The notes below the pieces were generated by a model that did no database searches, had not been told where the DNA came from, and was given only the letters and a program-made list of their open reading frames with translations. The position numbers and the translations under genes were made by a program. Positions 52,501 to 64,000 of a DNA stretch of 64,000 nt are shown one piece after another. The stretch is taken from positions 1,736,001 to 1,800,000 of the forward strand of contig NC_134419.1 of assembly GCF_030867145.1 (NCBI RefSeq). Direction: 5' to 3'. The stretch is from Opisthocomus hoazin (lineage: Eukaryota > Chordata > Aves > Opisthocomiformes > Opisthocomidae). Numbering within the stretch: the stretch's first letter is position 1; each line of letters starts with the position of its first letter.

Positions 52501-54716
52501 GGTGTTGGAAGGGACCTCTGTGGGTCATCTAGTCCAACCCTCCTGCCCAAGCAGGGTCACCCAGAGCAGGCTGCACAGGACCTTGTCCAGGCGGGTCTTG
52601 AATATCTCCAGAGAAGGAGACTCCACAGCCTCCCTGGGCAGCCTGGGCCAGGGCTCCGTCACCCTCAGAGGGAAGAAGTTCTTCCTCATGTTCAGACGGA
52701 ACTTCCTGTGCCTCAGTTTGTGCCCATTGCCCCTTGTCCTGTCACTGGGCACCACTGGAAAGAGTCTGGCCCCATCCTCCTGACCGCCACCCTTCAGATA
52801 TTTGTAGGCATTTATAAGGTCCCCTCTCAGCCTTCTCTTCTCCAGGCTGAACAAGCCCAGCTCCCTCAGCCTCTCCTCGTAGGGGAGATGTTCCAGTCCC
52901 CTCATCATCCTTGTAGCCCTCCGCTGGACTCTCTCCAGTAGCTCTTCATCTTTCTTGAACTGGGGAGCCCAGCACTGGACACAGGTCGAGCTCTATCCGT
53001 TCACAGTTCTGAAACGTGCTATTCTGTGGACTTGGTTTGTGTTTTGTAACGTGTATATTGCTCAAGATTATCTGGCCCTTCTATGGCCTGCTAACATATT
53101 GCCTAACACTAAAGCTACAATACGGCAATTCTGGCGGGATTTAATACTGGAGGATTGTTTTGGAAAACCTTTGGCAAGGATTTCTGACCCGTTGAATAGT
53201 ATTGTACTTGTCCTAGAATCTCCTAAGCGAGTCTTGTGACTCAAATTTGAAAAAGCAGCTTTTCAGAGCGAGCACATTTCTTTCTCTTTGGTGCTCCTCC
53301 CCCAGCTTCTGCAACTCCAACTTTCATGTGTGGTGTGGAAGATTTCTGGTCCTGTAAAAATGAAGGCTGGACTCTTGATCGAGTTCAATAAAACTCCCTG
53401 CATGTGAAAAAGAGTAGTTAATTACAGTCGATTACAGTTTGGATTAAATATGCAGTCAGAAGTAATACACAGCAGCACTTTCAGCAGGTGAAGTGGGGAG
53501 GAAGGAAATAAGCTAAAATCCTCCAGTGGTAAAACTTGAAGTACATGCTTAAATTTTTGATGAGTTCCCACCAAAATCTGGAAGGAGCTTGTCCTGTAAG
53601 GGCCACATGTTAGCAAGGTTTATTTTTAAAATCCATAGAGCCGTGTCATTATAGTCTTGCCATTGGTGCTGGGATAGCTCGTGGTGTGACAAATCACAAC
53701 TTGTTGGAGCGATTATTCAGTTTTGATACTTTGAATTGGGGAAAGCCAAGTACAAGGCATTTACTGGAGGGTTAGGTCCAGCTTGCATCAACACCAAAAG
53801 TTACAAATGGTGTCATTTTCCCTAGGCTGAGTCAACCAGCAGGAAGTTTGGCTGGTGTGTAGATGTGCGTGCAGTTATTCCTTCCTGAGCCCTTGCATAG
53901 GAAACGGGCAAAATGTCAGAAACACGTCTCTGAAGACAAATATTTTTGTTGAGTCGCCTATCTGCAGGGCTTGAAAAAAAACTCCCTTGGTTCGCTTTCC
54001 TGAGAGGATACCTTCAAGGTCTGCTGAATCTTAGCTTCTGATTAGGTCAAACACATCTGTCATTGTGGTTCTTGACGGACGGCTTGCCAAGCGTAGGCAG
54101 GCCAGGTAGCAACGCTGGCCGGGCCGCGTGGCCTCGCGTGGGTGACTGCGGTGCCTCGCCGGGGGTGGCACGCGGGTCGCGCCGTGCGGACGGCGAGCAG
54201 CGTTGCGTTACTGGGCTGGGGATCGACGTGGTGAGCAGCTGCGGGCTGGTGTCGCGAATGGAGAGAGAAAAAGGCGGTAGAACAGGGCGGTGTTTGCTCG
54301 TAGCGCTATTCTGGTCACAACAGCAAAAAATCCTTGGGAATAGAAGGAGATTAAGAAGCTTTTCTCGTTTCAGCAGAAGATGAAGTGCCTGACAGAATTT
54401 GACTCATTGTTTATTGGTTGTGAACTCGTAAGCGCAAAGGGCCGCAGCTTTGGTCGGGCGTCACTGCAGAGTTACCCTGCGTGCCGATACAAGGGGATTC
54501 ATGCCCAAGTCTGGCACAGCTCGAGTTCGGGTGGAGCCTGATATTGTATTTTATTATTGTTTTTGTGTTTTCTAGTTTCAGAAGGAATACCCTCTAATCT
54601 ACCAGAACAGATTTCCAACTACAGAAAATGAAGCGATGCTGTTCGAGAACAAACCTATCATCAAACAACCGATGCTTAGCCTAAGAAAACCAAGGTTTTG
54701 TAGCCTAAGATATTAA
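40489..54716 (+). CDS. DEPDC1: DEP domain-containing protein 1 (12 coding exons, complete)
   Basis: The joined exons total 2,457 bp and encode 818 residues; the human long form is 811, as I recall. All twelve exons have GT-AG borders and compatible phases. The start ATG has G at -3 and +4 and opens a short exon ending PYRATRL, as in mammals. The DEP domain spans about residues 20-108 ([28 protein letters not shown]). A RhoGAP-fold region covers about 190-390 ([40 protein letters not shown]). From family knowledge, it is thought to lack the GAP arginine finger. A long serine-rich region from exon 8 follows. The conserved C-terminal part contains [17 protein letters not shown], which matches the segment reported to contact the repressor ZNF224. 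In mammals the protein is mainly nuclear, peaks in mitosis and acts as a corepressor. CR1 copies lie in introns 1, 2, 6 and 11. Confidence 0.97.
40692..40869 (+). mobile_element. CR1 LINE 3' fragment in DEPDC1 intron 1
   Basis: A + strand CR1 end of about 178 bp, from the tail of ORF2 (gccctggcccaggctgccc) through the 3' UTR to degenerate terminal octamers (gttctgtggttctgtgg). It begins only about 155 bp after the exon 1 donor, at the edge of the CpG island. Confidence 0.93.
41053..41318 (+). CDS. DEPDC1: DEPDC1 coding exon 2 (DEP domain)
   Basis: 266 bp, residues 17 to 105, entered in phase 0 at tggaacgaaatc and left in phase 2. It encodes nearly the whole DEP domain, including [28 protein letters not shown] and [18 protein letters not shown], which are near-identical to mammals. 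DEP domains are winged-helix modules for membrane or partner binding. Confidence 0.98.
41900..42049 (-). mobile_element. CR1 LINE 3' fragment in DEPDC1 intron 2
   Basis: 150 bp of CR1 in reverse orientation, from the terminal octamer complement (cagaatcacagaat) through the 3' UTR to the beginning of the ORF2 tail. It ends about 50 bp before the exon 3 acceptor, so its insertion left little room for the polypyrimidine and branch region. Confidence 0.95.
42099..42249 (+). CDS. DEPDC1: DEPDC1 coding exon 3
   Basis: 151 bp, residues 105 to 155. It encodes [17 protein letters not shown] and a basic stretch ([15 protein letters not shown]), a linker between the DEP and RhoGAP-fold parts. The donor follows ctg in phase 0. 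Confidence 0.93.
43427..43545 (+). CDS. DEPDC1: DEPDC1 coding exon 4
   Basis: 119 bp, residues 156 to 195. It encodes an acidic linker and then [16 protein letters not shown], corresponding to mammalian LSQEDVEEVWRYVILI. The donor is cta ca|gtaagt in phase 2. Confidence 0.93.
43971..44101 (+). CDS. DEPDC1: DEPDC1 coding exon 5
   Basis: 131 bp, residues 195 to 239. It encodes [20 protein letters not shown] and [18 protein letters not shown], strongly conserved at the start of the RhoGAP-fold region. The donor is cag|gtaaga in phase 1. Confidence 0.97.
44398..44445 (+). CDS. DEPDC1: DEPDC1 coding exon 6
   Basis: 48 bp, residues 239 to 255, encoding [15 protein letters not shown] with the donor tact|gtaagt. 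The last codon (T from here, GG from exon 7) makes the Trp that begins WPRNND. The frame stays open for 72 more codons past the donor (see findings). Confidence 0.95.
47632..47810 (+). mobile_element. CR1 LINE 3' fragment in DEPDC1 intron 6
   Basis: About 180 bp of + strand CR1. It runs from the ORF2 tail (ggaacaggttgcccaggg) through the 3' UTR to the terminal octamers (actctgtgattctgtga). It is 5'-truncated, in the sense orientation relative to DEPDC1. Confidence 0.95.
48148..48288 (+). CDS. DEPDC1: DEPDC1 coding exon 7
   Basis: 141 bp, residues 255 to 302. It encodes [20 protein letters not shown] and [18 protein letters not shown], the best conserved block of the RhoGAP-like fold. Phase 1 at both ends. 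Confidence 0.98.
48779..49654 (+). CDS. DEPDC1: DEPDC1 coding exon 8 (large, serine-rich)
   Basis: 876 bp, residues 302 to 594, phase 1 at both ends and an exact multiple of three. It completes the RhoGAP-like region ([29 protein letters not shown]). It then enters a Ser/Lys/Arg-rich, probably disordered stretch with conserved islands ([46 protein letters not shown]). In humans a shorter isoform lacks the equivalent exon. An internal ATG at 48,781 is not the gene start. Confidence 0.97.
50281..50453 (+). CDS. DEPDC1: DEPDC1 coding exon 9
   Basis: 173 bp, residues 594 to 651. It encodes [32 protein letters not shown] and [16 protein letters not shown]. The middle block corresponds to the human segment reported to bind ZNF224. 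Phase 0 at the donor. Confidence 0.98.
51429..51605 (+). CDS. DEPDC1: DEPDC1 coding exon 10
   Basis: 177 bp (59 codons), residues 652 to 710. It encodes [18 protein letters not shown] and [16 protein letters not shown], conserved in DEPDC1 orthologues. Phase 0 at both ends. Confidence 0.97.
51886..52071 (+). CDS. DEPDC1: DEPDC1 coding exon 11
   Basis: 186 bp (62 codons), residues 711 to 772. It encodes [20 protein letters not shown] and [20 protein letters not shown], then a lysine-rich helix. The donor is cag|gtaaga in phase 0. Confidence 0.97.
52488..52984 (-). mobile_element. CR1 LINE fragment in DEPDC1 intron 11
   Basis: About 500 bp of CR1 in reverse orientation, from a single terminal octamer complement through the 3' UTR into the ORF2 tail. 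The minus-strand translation gives [20 protein letters not shown] and [20 protein letters not shown]. It lacks reverse transcriptase catalytic motifs. Confidence 0.95.
54066..54265. other. CpG-dense block in the last DEPDC1 intron
   Basis: About 27 CpG dinucleotides in 200 bp, counted by eye, with sharp borders against AT-rich intron. A + strand frame is open across it (54,063-54,383, 106 codons, no recognised domain). It could be an intragenic CpG island, an alternative promoter or a GC-rich insertion. No identity can be assigned. Confidence 0.7.
54576..54716 (+). CDS. DEPDC1: DEPDC1 coding exon 12 and stop
   Basis: 141 bp, residues 773 to 818 and stop TAA. It encodes [20 protein letters not shown] and ends in [18 protein letters not shown], matching the mammalian C-terminus (human ends RSLR). 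Confidence 0.97.
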   Translation, partial: FQKEYPLIYQNRFPTTENEAMLFENKPIIKQPMLSLRKPRFCSLRY

Positions 54717-55322
54717 TTTCACCGCGCTTCAGGTGCTTATTTATTTTGATGGGCGTACGTGCGAATGGTTTACCAAAGGGTGCTTGCTACAGAGGTGTGG
54801 TAGTGGCTGCGTGCGTCGAAGGAAGAAATGTTTACGTGGACACTACGTTGAGAAGTGCCAAAATAACTTCTTTTGTGCAGATAACTTTTGAATGACTGAG
54901 AGAGAAATCAATATTTATCTGTTTACAAATTATTATGATACATCGTGCTCAGTAAAAGAAATGTGAAAATAAGCATGGAGCTATTAGTAACCAAAAACTT
55001 ATGTGTGGTTTTCATATGGGAAACTAATGATATGCATCTTGTTGTAACGTTTTTAATGTCTGTTCAGGAACTTGTGCCATTTATTGTAGTTTGTATAGGG
55101 TGTTTAAATGTCTGTGTGTTGTGAAGTGCCTTCTTTGTATTCTCAAATTATTTGTCTTTAAACAAAACAATGTTCTTTGAGTTTGGGACTAATTTAAAAG
55201 TTGGTTCTGTTGTTTCCAGGGGAGCCAGAAATTCACCATAAATGAATGATTATCTGACTCCATAAAATACTTCTGTTCGTCTCATCTTCAAAATTCACAT
55301 AACCTTTTGTGTATTTATTTAT

Positions 55323-55328
55323 ATTAAA
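55323..55328 (+). terminator. candidate DEPDC1 polyadenylation signal (ATTAAA)
   Basis: I saw no AATAAA in the first kilobase after the stop. ATTAAA, the commonest variant, lies about 610 bp downstream and is followed by T/GT-rich sequence (attgttttggatctattggt), as a downstream element would be. AGTAAA at 54,950 and another ATTAAA near 55,918 are alternatives. Confidence 0.35.
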
Positions 55329-56324
55329 AGTCTTGGGTCTATTTCTGACATTTTCTTGGAAAAATTGTTTTGGATCTATTGGTGTGCTTCTCAGAATGAT
55401 GCGAGTGGCGGATGACACGTGAACTGACAGTGAGTGGAATCAGAGTACGCGGAGTTTCCTGATTTTTGTTTCCAGAGTTAGGGGTTTGCTTATTAATTCT
55501 GACGGGACCAAGGCTCCCCCACAACAGTATAAATCTGGGTGAGTATTTCTGTGAGAGAACAATTCAAAGTAAGTCTTTTTATAAAAGGAATCCCTGCTTA
55601 ATACTTAGGTGGATAAGCTCCAGGCAAAAACCAGAACCCACAAGTGGTGAATGGCGTTAACGTTCAATACTGCACTTGGAGAGAAACGGGTGCTGTTCTC
55701 CCCTGTGTTTGTATCCTTCAGAAAAGAAGCCTGAAATCCTTTTGTATGATTTCCCAAACAGACACTGGTAGCATGTGGGGGTGTAAAGCCTGGGCATTCA
55801 AGGGACCTTTAAATAAGACTTTAAGAAAAAGATCCCTTTCCCCTTAACAGGGTAAAAATAGCGTGGTATCGCAAAAAGATGGATGAGCCTTTAAGGAGTC
55901 ACTGAAACGTTGTTGATATTAAAAGTATTGGCACTTTGGAAAGATGTGATTTGTACCTGAAGTCGGCTGACACGGCCGTGAGACCTATGGATGTTGCTGC
56001 TCCTAGTCTGGAAACGTGGCCGCTACGGCCTGGAATGATCTCAGGTTACGCGTGCCAGAAGGTACGGGCGTAGCTGCACCCGCGGGCAGGGGGAAGGGGC
56101 AAGTCATGCAGGCGAGCGAACCAATTCGATACAGGGCAGCTGAAGGTCCTTGGAGGGAGCAAGGCCACCATGTTAAAACATAATTCCTGTGAATTCTCTT
56201 GTTGATACCCAGTGGGGTTTGTACATTCCAATAACGTGCCAAAACTGTTCCTCACTAGTAAGGAGCAATGTGTCTGAATCGGGTTACTCGGATTCAGACC
56301 CGTTTTAAACAGGGTTTGACCTAA

Positions 56325-56450
56325 ATCAGACTGGATATAAAGAAGAAATTTTCCACGATAAGAGTGGTGAAACCCTGGCCCAGTTTGCCCAGAGAGGCAG
56401 TCGGTGCCCCATCCCTGGGAACACTGAAGGCCACATTGAAGGTCTCCCTG
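56325..56450 (+). mobile_element. CR1 LINE internal scrap upstream of RPE65
   Basis: A degenerate + strand match to the CR1 ORF2 tail: ggatataaagaagaaatttt, then gtggtgaaaccctggcccag and cccatccctgggaacactga. Both ends are missing, so it is an old fragment. It lies about 300 bp upstream of the RPE65 TATA box. Confidence 0.75.
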
Positions 56451-56749
56451 CGGCGCGGGGCCCCGGTGGGGAGCTGAGGGGCCAGGCCAAGTGCCCGCGC
56501 GACTCCAGCGTGCTCCCCTTCGCTCCTTTCTGTTTGGTTTTGTATTTTTTTCTTTGTAATCACTTCTGCTTGGGAGGAATTTAGGTCTCGGTAAAGCACT
56601 CAAAGCCCTTTTTTGTGTGCATGGCAAAACAAAACTTCTCAAAGCCCAGGGAGGATTTTGGTGGTGAAAGCCCGCTCTGTTCCCAGGCTGCGCTCATCGG
56701 CAGGGGTGGTTTCAGGCGCGGGGCTCCCCTCGGCAGGGCTCAGCGCCCC

Positions 56750-56756
56750 ATAAATA
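56750..56756 (+). promoter_or_regulatory. RPE65 TATA box
   Basis: ATAAATA in the context gccccataaatacccag, 65 bp upstream of the RPE65 start codon. This places the transcription start near 56,780 and gives a short leader of about 40 bases, as expected for a tissue-specific TATA promoter. I could not assign OTX2, MITF or SOX9 sites with confidence. Confidence 0.7.
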
Positions 56757-56820
56757 CCCAGCGCACGGCTCTCACTGCGTGCCTGGCTGCCTGAGCCTTG
56801 GCTGCTTCCACGGGGGGAAA

Positions 56821-64000
<7,180 letters not shown>

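Larger units (their letters stand above)
54717..56749. other. DEPDC1-RPE65 intergenic interval with DEPDC1 3' UTR
   Basis: About 2.0 kb between the DEPDC1 stop and the RPE65 TATA box. The left part should be DEPDC1 3' UTR. The right part becomes GC-rich and holds a CR1 scrap at 56,325-56,450. Small frames here have no support. Confidence 0.7.

Overview
The window is vertebrate nuclear DNA from a bird. The evidence is the many CR1 LINE 3' ends, with their terminal ATTCTGTG-type repeats in both orientations, one solo LTR of a type common in bird genomes, and two spliced genes whose translations follow the vertebrate orthologues exon by exon. It is eukaryotic sequence, so operons, RBSs and CRISPR arrays do not apply. 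Most short open frames are chance or repeat-derived.

Layout. Positions 1 to about 40,000 form a gene-poor, fairly AT-rich flank in which I could assemble no spliced gene. It holds three CR1 fragments, a CTAT microsatellite, a 265-bp purine pentanucleotide array in two uniform blocks, and a 380-bp solo LTR. A CpG island at about 40,015-40,715 marks the DEPDC1 promoter. DEPDC1 runs on the + strand from 40,489 to 54,716 in 12 coding exons (818 codons), all with GT-AG introns. About 2.1 kb further on, RPE65 starts on the same strand at 56,821 behind a TATA box. Its first 12 coding exons (442 complete codons of an expected 533 or so) are present before the window cuts exon 12.

The two genes are neighbours in the same order and orientation as in mammals, as I recall, but do unrelated jobs. 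DEPDC1 is a cell-cycle-linked DEP/RhoGAP-fold protein, and its promoter carries a CCAAT box and a CHR-like element. RPE65 is the retinal pigment epithelium isomerohydrolase of the visual cycle. Three of its four iron-binding histidines (180, 241, 313) can be read directly.

The right-hand 10 kb is visibly richer in GC and CpG than the rest. I found no convincing new biological system. The observations most worth checking are two short RPE65 introns (4 and 8) that are multiples of three and stop-free, a (GGGAT)16 G-quadruplex-type array 59 bp into RPE65 intron 1, a CpG-dense block in the last DEPDC1 intron, and an open extension of DEPDC1 exon 6 past its donor site.
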